Shown one piece after another: positions 11,201 through 15,652 of a stretch of 15,664 bases of DNA. The stretch comes from an uncultured Eubacterium sp. Its GTDB lineage: Bacteria; Bacillota; Clostridia; Lachnospirales; Lachnospiraceae. The DNA lies in the NCBI GenBank assembly GCA_910585745.1, contig CAJUFM010000066.1:1-15664 (forward strand), in the 5' to 3' direction. Each line of letters begins with the position of its first letter. The first letter of the stretch is position 1. The notes under the pieces are model-generated. The model saw only the letters and a program-made list of their open reading frames with translations, had not been told where the DNA came from and made no database searches. The position numbers and the translations under genes are program-made.

Positions 11201-11795
11201 AGGGGAAGAGTTCTGCCAGTTCATTGCTTAATTCAAGAAAGCGTTCATATTCTTCCGTCGACAGATCTTTGTTTTCATTGGTAAGTGGATTGACCCCCTG
11301 TACTAATGTGGCAAACTCAGAAGACAGGCTGGAAGCTTTGGATGTGGTGTCAGACATTTCAGATTTGAGGTTGCGAACTGATTTTGCACTTTCTTCTGTT
11401 GCCTGTTTCGCCTTCTCAAATGCTTCTTTCTGTTTTTCCTCGTAATTAATGAGATAAGAGATTCCACTGATTAGTGATTCGATCAAGGCAGATGTGCCCA
11501 AACTGACAGTAGCATTCAGAGCCATGGTAGCTGCACGCAGGCCAACAGTTTTTAAACTGGCTGTGGCAAGCGATATAGCGTATCCAGCAAGCCCTCCATT
11601 GGCGTCAGCTAGTCCTTTTAGGTAGTCTCCCAAAGAAGTGTTGCTTTGGGAGATAGTTTCTGCAAACTTGGATTTAGAGGATTTGTCTGTGAGTTTATTG
11701 TATTCTTTGATGGCTTTGTTTACGCCGGAGAGGCCGTGGGCCTGCTCGGCAATTTCTGTTAAATTAATAGAATCAGCAATGATATTTCCTATCAA
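5217..11795 (-). CDS. Tail tape measure protein, body and C-terminus (5'-truncated)
   Basis: Open frame of 2192 codons encoding the long body of a siphophage tape measure, the protein that sets tail length and occupies the tube lumen. Near the N-terminus (about residues 65-115) are hydrophobic Ala/Gly/Leu-rich stretches ending in LISGISYLI. Then come long helical segments, a K/Q/D-rich low-complexity linker near 930-960, a very basic region to about 1185, three 77-residue coiled-coil repeats (1188-1418), further helices, and a C-terminal SHGGIAD...GEAVLTPEQ motif usual for tape-measure C-termini. The TP901-type N-terminal domain expected upstream is missing. The only usable start is TTG at 11795, directly preceded by in-frame TAA and without a ribosome binding site, while the promoter of zinc-ribbon gene A occupies the next bases. 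The family is secure. The frame is probably a 5'-decapitated gene; a natural TTG start is possible but unsupported. Confidence 0.85.
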   Translation of the reverse strand: MIGNIIADSINLTEIAEQAHGLSGVNKAIKEYNKLTDKSSKSKFAETISQSNTSLGDYLKGLADANGGLAGYAISLATASLKTVGLRAATMALNATVSLGTSALIESLISGISYLINYEEKQKEAFEKAKQATEESAKSVRNLKSEMSDTTSKASSLSSEFATLVQGVNPLTNENKDLSTEEYERFLELSNELAELFPSLTHNYDENGNAILGLSGDVDTITASIKRLAEQQNNLAKADIRDHLEEYVNGTEDTDGIFKTLEGYKNNVFDAKEKIDNLSKLYNKIINGEGNERFEGTYDFNNFLDYVENNLGQDAKKAFQNIVTLEIPITPRLGKIGSTGTLEDFDYVVDFSKLQLDDPTKEKITNSYNTFYQDLQTTLSIRQSELEAKNKELSDMMMVWVEEHPLYINGNQAFKKAIQTMVGSIQWSDLKMDEENLDEVKQFIQEIVLNPLVNACKDPDSKLKVTNALNSLFTFDFSNLNYKEANKKIKRYLSVIMDSFNKGKPEDKKKNLADMYDLFNLENYEEATNKMGNSLAGIASKSAGLLGINPVEYAKLTIYTKDFTQSQAEAWLAATDGAKNADDAIRRYEESLNSTPDLQSKSFFQVWDSIGTSGNEETDKKAEEAKEKLLELAKAEKLTEETLKKSPLAKVFTDAGISIEEATKKINDMKSSADQLAPIETGISSISSILDEKEKNWESDEAHNKGISPKTLAGMPKDIKAQTKEYGHFIKVLRTGTSQMDECYDAAIKLAAAYVKNNNLLDNLTDESEDYFIYFLKQLGLDNAESIVNETITANKEKQKYKSGALEAATKDLTNNTSNESKDFLKTIEDEKEISSLAKTELADLIAKERIFNSDTLSTSEKVNELNKLAEAYWGVSDAIQISSAMGADPKYYDNPKDYDNAVKNQWDKTVSNKSNLVLGFSQRLSPINTNPKKQGKKQDKEQDKKQDKENNEQQNRNKSTQQIDWISRSLDRLSSRLDLVKAQYDNLFNNKKAKNSESLLTLQNKNLNEQYKLLKKTAKYQGKAQKRYSNKAKSVQISKNKKEDKSLKKAVREGRINAKKGKKNNLIAKYGEEKADKIQEYQDWFDKAEEAEKNKINAQTARRQNRIQKYQNKADNADKKRSLAQARKENAKTANAKKNYINKEKDYIKSSYNNQIKAARREKDSLKVKQLKAEKKKEIRESNIEIHQNFADQHQSELDRFSAEKENLKTANEKNAIIEQEKASTSQLYKEKIEIARLEGNENEMIQLQAEKVKVLREYDVEKHQNFADQYQSELDKFSAEKENLKTANEKNAVIDQEKAITSQLYEEKIEIARLAGNENEMAQLQAEKAKELRDFDIEKHQNLSNQYQAELDRYSAEKENLKTANEKNAVVDQEKSITSQLYREKIEIAKLEGNQSEELRLQAELSQRLVALEKEKFDNIVEYYKNLRKINEYQSNNLKNSLDELEARGLVATSKLYTSQMALNDEKKQNLQKELSELKQQHDKIDKESPTWYDSLDSIQACEDGLAACIRNSIELGNAIRNIDWQIFEKSSSRMDLITSEFDLGIKLMSNKKMISDKTGNFTEEGIATIGAYYSKMLLSQENTNNMWSTLETMRRHIDNKDPGYTDQKAIDEYNEKYQEYIDLVGTEYDLQQHIIDMMKDKYKADLDHLQDIINKRKELLQAEKDSYDFQKNIEEKTKNIAVITKQLNALGGDDSEEAKTRIQQLQVSLDEANKDLQDTEYQQWITDQQTMLDNLYNEYSDFVDNKLNDVDALLQEAVTFLGNLDMSESVLGSLEEYYKLYGYKTTEDFQKLKDELGNSGSIVRAIGTAATQITEYFKTQQKNQSKADDVAAMVSKIGNVFEDVNSIERYKEAQKAFDSLTTGGVNGENIKGYVASSAVSTLESTGNDIDKIYADVLNFKNIVSSIGNTNDPSGYNDENSQKLEHAYNLYNTLSSSAKQLVVSHKNILDDRKYWYDQNKIIEDRKKKEEEAKKQTQIENLDYYIKSTYGASAATYATNIRDASSAEIGIAGAIKRRGLNRGDGYNSPNNDAISKIVSLINSSGMGINIAPTAEALWNYMQNIGYSHGGIADTLQKLPGMNGDDGWATLKRGEAVLTPEQTEDFQKLLQNLDVLNSTVDLYKNIHMGNVDAAPDRSISQSTGDINIDMSFPGVTNYEEFRQKLQSDPKIESMFKSMIWDKGSLSKYNIKM
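7542..8234 (-). repeat. Three tandem 231-bp (77-aa) repeats in the tape measure body
   Basis: Copies start with the codons for His-Gln at 8234, 8003 and 7772, exactly 231 bases apart. All share SAEKENLKTANEKNA, a Q-E-K helix and an EKIEIA-LxGN turn. The third copy diverges at its end. A weaker copy precedes them at about 8235-8465 (NAKTANAKK...LKAEKKKEIRES). Seventy-seven residues equals eleven heptads, so each copy can extend a continuous coiled coil without changing its phase. Confidence 0.9.
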
Positions 11796-11803
11796 TTATT
11801 CAT

Positions 11804-11831
11804 TGATGGTTCTGGATAAATATGTTAAACT
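11804..11831 (+). promoter_or_regulatory. Putative promoter of zinc-ribbon gene A
   Basis: TTGATG (11804-11809), a 16-base spacer, then TAAACT (11826-11831) with an extended -10 TG at 11823-11824. It lies about 32 bases before the ATG of gene A and just outside the start of the truncated tape-measure frame on the other strand. The match is reasonable but not perfect. Confidence 0.5.
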
Positions 11832-11862
11832 TAATTTAGCATTGTGAGAGGAGTTAAGATCT

Positions 11863-12468
11863 ATGAGATTCTGTGCGAAATGTGGATATGTGATGGATGA
11901 GTTTGATTCATGCAGGGACCAGCAGAATTGTCCGTGCTGTGGTTGGATATGGTTGGAAGATGATATGACTGCTTTAAAATATGCAGAGTTATCAGAAAGA
12001 AAAAAGGATGCTTATGATAAACGGTTATTAAAATGGATAAAAAGGAATCAATATTTTAATGAATCTTTATATAAGTTCTATGGTAATACCACAGAAGATG
12101 GCGGTTTTTGGACTGGATTTCGGATTGATAAACTTGCTGAATTTGAATGTAAAAAAGATAAGATTAAACCTCTGCTGGAGTTGCGCAAAGGAAACATCCC
12201 TTTTAAACCTTTTCCTGAAATAGACTGGGAAAAAGCGCATCAACATGCTGTGGAAGCTGAACATGAATATATGGAATTAGTATTCGAAGAATACTATAAG
12301 TCATTGGAAGAAAGAGAAAATGTTCCCCGCTGCCCTATCTGCCAGTCGACCAAGCTGGCAAAAATCTCAACTGGAAGGAAAATTCTGGAAGGTGGCTTCG
12401 GAGGGATTTGGGGAATGGACATCATGGGTAAGACCTATGAATGCCGGAATTGTGGGAGTAAGTTTTAG
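11863..12468 (+). CDS. Zinc-ribbon protein A (two terminal zinc ribbons)
   Basis: This 201-aa protein is transcribed against the tail genes. An N-terminal ribbon uses C4xxC7 and C23xxC26 (FCAKCGY, CPCCGW). A charged, helical middle (about 30-150) links it to a C-terminal ribbon using C157xxC160 and C194xxC197 with a GKTYECRNCGSKF ending. The start is fixed by GAGAGGAG ending nine bases before ATG 11863, and a promoter lies just upstream. The last 47 residues match in length and pattern the end of gene C, and more loosely gene B, so the three are homologous at this module. The function is unknown; a small metal-stabilised DNA-, RNA- or protein-binding role is the usual guess for such ribbons. 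The gene sits between two parts of the broken tape measure and probably contributed to, or followed, that disruption. The reading frame is intact. Confidence 0.82.
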   Translation: MRFCAKCGYVMDEFDSCRDQQNCPCCGWIWLEDDMTALKYAELSERKKDAYDKRLLKWIKRNQYFNESLYKFYGNTTEDGGFWTGFRIDKLAEFECKKDKIKPLLELRKGNIPFKPFPEIDWEKAHQHAVEAEHEYMELVFEEYYKSLEERENVPRCPICQSTKLAKISTGRKILEGGFGGIWGMDIMGKTYECRNCGSKF

Positions 12469-12512
12469 TTCCTATTATTTATCTCAAAATGCTGGATGGT
12501 ATCCCATGCCTC

Positions 12513-12690
12513 TCACAACATAAAAGATACAACGCAAAGCAGTCCAGTCGCTGCTGTATGTCTGAGTGCGTTTCTCATTCTCCCCTGAGCACACATTGGT
12601 GACCGTGATGAAAGCCACCCAGCCCTTATGCTCGATGAACGTAGTCCCTGCGGAAAAATATGAAATATCCCGTTTAGGACTGTCTGCTGC
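12513..12690 (-). other. Non-coding tail of the omega-RNA element; long open frame without a start
   Basis: Downstream of the RNA hairpins the minus strand has an open frame from just after a TAA at 12723-12721 to TGA at 12486-12484, 78 codons, including GWVAFITVTNV and ending GMGYHPAF. It has no start codon or ribosome binding site except a Met near the end. It does not show the RuvC or HNH motifs of IscB. It may be part of the transposon end or a relic. Confidence 0.35.
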
Positions 12691-12990
12691 GGATCTCTGA
12701 TCCCCCTGTTCCGGAGTTTGTTACCATACCGCATGCTTTCGCATTTGCCGCCACAGCCTTTCGTTCTGTGGTTTGGATTTACCGGAACAGACAGGATGGG
12801 ATCTTCCCCGACCTGTGACATACATTAACAGGTGCCGAAGGGATTTTTAGTTGGAATCCCTGCTATTATGCCGTGTGACGCATAGCCACGGTTAAGTGCC
12901 GGCCATTCTCTGCTGTTTAACTATCAGGGTCCTTGGCCTGCCAGTTGGTGTGATTTGCCACATCAGCGGAAAGCCTCGTACGCATCGCTG
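12690..12990 (-). ncRNA. HEARO-like RNA / IscB omega-RNA scaffold
   Basis: On the minus strand several blocks match what I recall of HEARO RNAs, in order: GAGGCTTTCCGC (12977-12966), AAGGACCC (12934-12927), GAGAAT (12910-12905) and CACTTAACCG (12898-12889). Helices visible by eye are CAGCG/CGCTG (12990-12986 with 12968-12964), GGCCA/TGGCC around AAGGACCC and GAGAAT (12938-12934 with 12905-12901), CCGTG/CACGG (12891-12887 with 12875-12871), ACCTG/CAGGT (12833-12829 with 12815-12811), a 9-bp closing stem CTGTTCCGG/CCGGAACAG (12790-12782 with 12714-12706) enclosing CCACAG/CTGTGG and a GAAA-capped ATGC/GCAT hairpin (12744-12733), and GGATC-AGA-GATCC (12703-12691). In active systems the guide lies immediately 5' of the scaffold, here somewhere in about 12990-13025. 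Family identity is from memory of the consensus and should be confirmed with a covariance model. Confidence 0.7.
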
Positions 12991-13347
12991 CTAAACCCCG
13001 CGGTAGCTAGGAAAGGAGAAGTGCTGATCTGTAAGGAACAGCCTTATCAAACTACCGCTTTCTCTGGAGGATCTTGTATGGGGGGGACTGCCAGAAGAAG
13101 AGTCTGTCTTTGCCTTGTCTGTACCTGTGGGAACAGAATCCATTTTTGGCAACGTTTTTTGGGGACTGGGCTGTTGATCTGCTCTTTTTACAGCAGCCAG
13201 TAGCTGTTTTTCCGCTTCGCTGGTGTCAAATTTAGTGTGCAGAGGCAGACGGATCCGGTCTAGAAGAGCCTGTATCTCCTTAATCCCTTTTGTGATACCG
13301 GTCTTGTCCAGGATGGCTTTGACCAGTATGGATTTTTTGTCACTCAT
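12991..13347 (-). pseudogene. Tape measure protein N-terminal fragment, cut off by the omega-RNA element
   Basis: This looks like the genuine start of a tape-measure gene. ATG at 13347 is preceded by GAAAGGAG with nine bases of spacing. The first 60 residues (MSDKKSILVKAILDKTG... with a KEIQALLDR helix) have the short helical lead-in seen before the TP901 domain in tape measures of this type. Residues from about 60 onward form a Pro/Ser/Thr linker. The frame then enters the HEARO-like element and stops at 12991, so the last 20-30 residues are foreign. A run of seven C on the minus strand (plus 13080-13086) sits in the linker. Dropping one C would give PPIQDPPEKAVV and then a stop, so the exact end is uncertain. 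The downstream continuation is absent here. Confidence 0.65.
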
Positions 13348-13476
13348 TATTGTTTGCTCCTTTCATTTGTAATTTGTGTTTTTTTGTATAATGCCTGGCA
13401 AAATTTTTGCTATCACGCCCTTTCATGCTGGAAAAATGTAATAATGGAATATACAGTGTGCGGATTTACACACAAG

Positions 13477-13507
13477 AAACAGCTTTATTTTGAAGTTAAA
13501 GCTGTTT
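13477..13507. repeat. Perfect 11-bp inverted repeat (possible stem-loop)
   Basis: AAACAGCTTTA (13477-13487) pairs with TAAAGCTGTTT (13497-13507) around a nine-base loop. Neither side has a good T-tract, so a terminator function is doubtful. It lies between the tape-measure start and zinc-ribbon gene B and could equally mark a rearrangement end. Confidence 0.55.
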
Positions 13508-13526
13508 ATTCTATGTAAATAAAGAT

Positions 13527-13551
13527 TTTTGGATCTGCTCACATAGCAGAG
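13527..13551 (-). pseudogene. Micro-remnant of the tape measure body
   Basis: The plus-strand stretch from TTTGGATCTGCTC to CATAGCAGAG here matches 9123-9147 in the tape-measure body with one mismatch. On the minus strand it encodes SAM-stop-ADPK versus SSAMGADPK, the mismatch turning Gly into a stop. It ends right where the zinc-ribbon B reading frame begins. Confidence 0.6.
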
Positions 13552-13560
13552 AAGACAAGT

Positions 13561-13939
13561 ATGCGACTATTGCCAAAGTTCTTTACATTTTGTTCCAATT
13601 GAATATACATGTGGTCAGTCAGGAACAGTAATTAATACTGATTTAAAGCAACGGCTCACAGATGAATATATCAAATCATCACCAGAGTTTGATCCATATC
13701 TATTTGAACATAGAGACGAAGATTTGTATAATAGAAGGATGGAAAATAGAGTAAAATTAGAACATGGTAAAGCCATAATGGAAGAAAAGAACAGATTACC
13801 CCGATGTCCAAGTTGTGGAAGTAGAAATATTTCTAAAATAGGATTAGTTAGCAGGGGAGTTTCTACTCTCTTTTTAGGATTGGCAAGTAGTAAAATTGGA
13901 AGTACACATAAGTGTAAGAACTGTGGGACTACCTGGTGA
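13561..13939 (+). pseudogene. Zinc-ribbon protein B, start region frameshifted
   Basis: The plus-strand frame from 13547 to TGA at 13939 reads through C-D-Y-C, a 70-residue charged segment (EYTCGQSG, PEFDPYLFEHRDED) and a C-terminal ribbon with PRCPSCGS and HKCKNCGTTW. This is a small two-part zinc-ribbon protein like A and C. The frame has no ATG, GTG or TTG before the TTG at 13724. An ATG at 13561-13563 sits exactly where the start should be but is in a different frame and stops after 14 codons, so a short indel separates start from body. Weak GAGAAGA lies upstream. A shorter product from TTG 13724 or ATG 13739 cannot be excluded and would contain only the C-terminal ribbon. The 5' end abuts a tape-measure crumb, which suggests a recombination junction. 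Function unknown. Confidence 0.65.
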
Positions 13940-13987
13940 TTTGTCACATCCTTTCGGTTAAAATATAATAGTGCACTTTAGGCACAA

Positions 13988-14020
13988 ATAAGGAACTGTA
14001 AAATATTTACGGTTCCTTAT
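13988..14020 (+). terminator. 15-bp stem-loop downstream of zinc-ribbon B
   Basis: ATAAGGAACTGTAAA (13988-14002) pairs with TTTACGGTTCCTTAT (14006-14020), with one G-U, around a three-base loop, 48 bases after the stop codon of B. The following sequence is only weakly T-rich. It may terminate B, or act on both strands. Confidence 0.55.
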
Positions 14021-14145
14021 CTCTACATAAAGTGAATCTGTTTATATGAAATACTCTTTACCATAAGGTTTCCATCTGTCAGGTGAGAAGGAATTTCATC
14101 GGACCGAAGGGTAAGGTCTGGCATTATGTCTGATAACTGCTGAGC

Positions 14146-14466
14146 TTATTGGGCTGCTCTTGTAAGATCATCAAGTGCAACTTTATTTCCATTAGCCTGT
14201 GCAACCAGGTCATTTGCTTTATCAGATGCACCTTGCATAGTTCTCATAAATGTTGTCTGAGGTGCTACACAAGCATGTATTTTGGCATTATATGCTTTGA
14301 TTGCGTCTATGTCACTAATCGTAATGCCATTAGTGCTGGAAAATATGCTTTTTATTTTACCACCAATTCCTGTTTCATTTTGCCAATTTATTTTATATGT
14401 ATTCCAATTCTTATTAAATTTTAATAATTTAGTTTTGAGACTATCAACAGAATCTTGTGTTTTTTT
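14146..14466 (-). pseudogene. Divergent tape-measure segment (homolog of the start of the body)
   Basis: Open frame of 106 codons on the minus strand with no start, ending in TAA at 14148-14146. It reads DSVDSLKTKLLKF, then AIKAYNAKI, then DLVAQANGNKVALDDLTRAA. The last part aligns with body residues about 25-80 (AIKEYNKL, DYLKGLADANGGLAGYAISLATA), so it is a diverged version of the same tape-measure region, preceded by sequence lost from the main copy. At the 5' end it runs into the promoter of zinc-ribbon gene C, where a stop codon closes the frame. Reading continues after the TAA for about 35 codons in the same frame (PDLTLRSDEIPSHLTDG...) without recognisable tape-measure character. This is a fragment of a second tape-measure lineage rather than a simple duplicate. 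Confidence 0.65.
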
Positions 14467-14483
14467 TTATTCTGTGATATGAT
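14455..14483 (+). promoter_or_regulatory. Promoter of zinc-ribbon gene C (extended -10)
   Basis: TTGTGT (14455-14460), a spacer of exactly 17 bases that is T-rich, then TATGAT (14478-14483) preceded by TG one base upstream. This is a good housekeeping-type promoter with an extended -10, about 38 bases before the start codon. Confidence 0.7.
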
Positions 14484-14521
14484 TTATACTAAGATAATTA
14501 TAAAGATGGGAGTCATATAAT

Positions 14522-14992
14522 ATGTCATTGATAAAATGTCTCGAATGTGGAAAAGAAATTTCAGATAAAGCACCAGCTTGTATTCATTGTGGATGTCCAA
14601 TTCACAATGACAAAAATAATAACACAACAAAAATTTTTGTATATTCGTGTAAAGTGTGTGTATTCAATAATAACAACCCATTTAAGGAATTTAATGAATA
14701 TAAAGGTAGTACATTATTATGTCCTGATTGTGGTGGACAATTAAATTATTGTAACACTTGTATAATAGATAATAATACTGGTTTAGTAGTTGAAAAATAC
14801 GAAGAAGAATCATACAAAAATGAACAAAATGCTAAGAATCAAAATACCCCTCATTGTCCAATATGCAATTCACCAAATTTGTCTAAAATATCTTCAGTTA
14901 AAAAGGCTGCAAAGGTCGGTTTATTTGGTGTTTTTGGTGCTGGAGATGTAGGAAAAACGTGGAAATGTAATAGTTGCGGGAGTAAGTTTTAA
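14522..14992 (+). CDS. Zinc-ribbon protein C
   Basis: Intact 156-aa cysteine-rich protein. The N-terminal ribbon KCLECGKEISDKAPACIHCG (C6, C9, C20, C23) is a very common bacterial zinc-ribbon lead. A middle region holds further CxxC pairs (SCKVC, CPDCGG, YCNTC). The C-terminal ribbon uses C112xxC115 and C149xxC152, separated by a Gly-rich hydrophobic stretch GLFGVFGAGDVGKTW, and ends in CGSKF. GGGAG lies nine bases before ATG 14522 and a clear promoter precedes it, so it is its own transcription unit opposing the phage genes. AT content is visibly higher than in the tail genes, which fits separate acquisition. The Gly-rich segment might touch membrane but is too short to call a membrane helix. 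Biological role unknown. Confidence 0.82.
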   Translation: MSLIKCLECGKEISDKAPACIHCGCPIHNDKNNNTTKIFVYSCKVCVFNNNNPFKEFNEYKGSTLLCPDCGGQLNYCNTCIIDNNTGLVVEKYEEESYKNEQNAKNQNTPHCPICNSPNLSKISSVKKAAKVGLFGVFGAGDVGKTWKCNSCGSKF

Positions 14993-15031
14993 ATTTTAAT
15001 CACATCCTTTCAATTTTGTTAAATAGTAAGA

Positions 15032-15085
15032 GTAAAATACTCTATAAATTGTATTGATAATAACGCAATTTAAACAGTATTTTAC
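15032..15085 (+). terminator. Bipartite stem-loop terminator of zinc-ribbon C
   Basis: GTAAAATACT (15032-15041) pairs perfectly with AGTATTTTAC (15076-15085), and inside it TAAATTG (15045-15051) pairs with CAATTTA (15066-15072). TTATTTT follows on the plus strand. The structure starts 39 bases after the stop codon of gene C and is placed to stop its transcription before the tape-measure remnant. Confidence 0.6.
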
Positions 15086-15652
15086 TTATTTTAAAAAGAG
15101 GAAGTTTTCTGCGATAGTAGATTTGCTGAACACTTCCTTTGTCAATTTTCCGACTTCTGCCAGTTCCAGGAGTTTTTCTTTGGCTTCCAGTGCTTTTTAA
15201 GTTCCAGTCATCTTTTGTAGATCCGACAAAATATCTATGAAGGCAATTCCCATTTCTGAACCGCTATTTTGTGTGGTGGAAATTAATGTCCCTATGACGG
15301 CGGTGGTTTCTGCCGCATTCATTTTTGCAGCAGCTGCATGGGAACTGACGATGGACAGCCCTTCTGCCAGCTCTGTCATATTTACTGAATTGCTGTTTGT
15401 AATATTATTTGCGCCGTCTAATGTCTCTGAAAGTTCTTTGACAGACCCATTCATTTTAAAGGCTCTATCCATTGCTGTAATACATCGATCTGAAAGATCT
15501 GATGTCAGGTTACCCGCATTTTGTGCAGCTAAAGATAATTCTGCGATGTCAGTGGCATTTTTATATCCAGAGTCAAATGCTTTTTGTACACTGGAGAGAT
15601 AGATAGAGGGTAAGCGCCTAGTGTTAGGGTGGATTCCATTTTGCCCGGACAT
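15086..15652 (-). pseudogene. Tape measure remnant: TP901-type domain fused in frame to a later helical segment
   Basis: From 15652 the minus strand encodes about 13 unrelated residues. It then runs into a typical TP901-type tape-measure N-terminal domain: AFDSGYKNATDIAELSLAA, DLSDR-ITAMDRAFKMNGSV, NMTELAEGLSIV, ETTAVIGTLISTTQNSGSEM. After LQKMTGT comes TAA (15199-15197). The same frame continues at once with KALEAKEKLLELAEVGKLTKE up to TAA at 15088-15086. That second part matches body residues near 640 (KKAEEAKEKLLELAKAEKLTEE). Several hundred residues between the two are missing, so this is an internally deleted, nonsense-interrupted copy. A TGA precedes the ATG, so the natural 5' part is also gone. 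It is the only TP901 domain in the window; the large body lacks one. Confidence 0.75.

Larger units (their letters stand above)
12484..13058 (-). mobile_element. Orphan IscB/HEARO-type omega-RNA element (boundaries approximate)
   Basis: This block is about half G+C, against clearly AT-rich neighbours, and carries the HEARO-like RNA in its 5' two thirds. HEARO/omega-RNAs belong to IS200/IS605-like transposons encoding IscB nucleases. Here nothing resembling IscB follows; only about 200 bases separate the RNA from the end of gene A. A small hairpin GGAT-GGT-ATCC (12494-12504) near the distal edge would suit the right-end hairpin of such an element. A 7-bp inverted repeat (13000-13006 with 13052-13058) flanks the proximal edge. 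It lies just inside the tape-measure N-terminal fragment. The ends are my estimates, as no target duplication is expected for this transposon type. Confidence 0.55.
13348..13560. other. Gene-free stretch upstream of the tape-measure start
   Basis: It holds the ribosome binding site of the 13347 start, a short palindrome GCAAAATTTTTGC (13398-13410), an inverted repeat (13477-13507) and a tape-measure crumb (13527-13551). No convincing promoter is visible for the minus-strand tape-measure start. No tail-assembly chaperone gene, normally located here, is present. Confidence 0.5.

Noticed and set aside
12513..12821. 102-aa minus-strand open frame within the GC-rich block
   Set aside because: It overlaps the hairpins of the HEARO-like RNA, has no ribosome binding site, is Arg/Ser/Cys-rich like read-through of structured RNA, and shows no IscB motif.
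12484..13058. Group II or group I intron
   Set aside because: The structured GC-rich block first suggested an intron, but I found no GUGYG 5' end, no domain V catalytic hairpin and no group I P7 pairing, while blocks recalled from HEARO RNAs fit better.
13444..13518. 24-aa plus-strand ORF starting at ATG 13444
   Set aside because: No ribosome binding site, and it runs through the 13477-13507 inverted repeat; most likely chance.
13615..13947. 110-aa minus-strand frame
   Set aside because: It is the antisense of zinc-ribbon gene B, whose cysteine motifs clearly mark the coding strand.
14149..14482. Plus-strand hydrophobic frames (91 and 66 aa) near 14149-14482
   Set aside because: They are antisense shadows of the tape-measure remnant 14466-14146; cysteine-rich and without a ribosome binding site.
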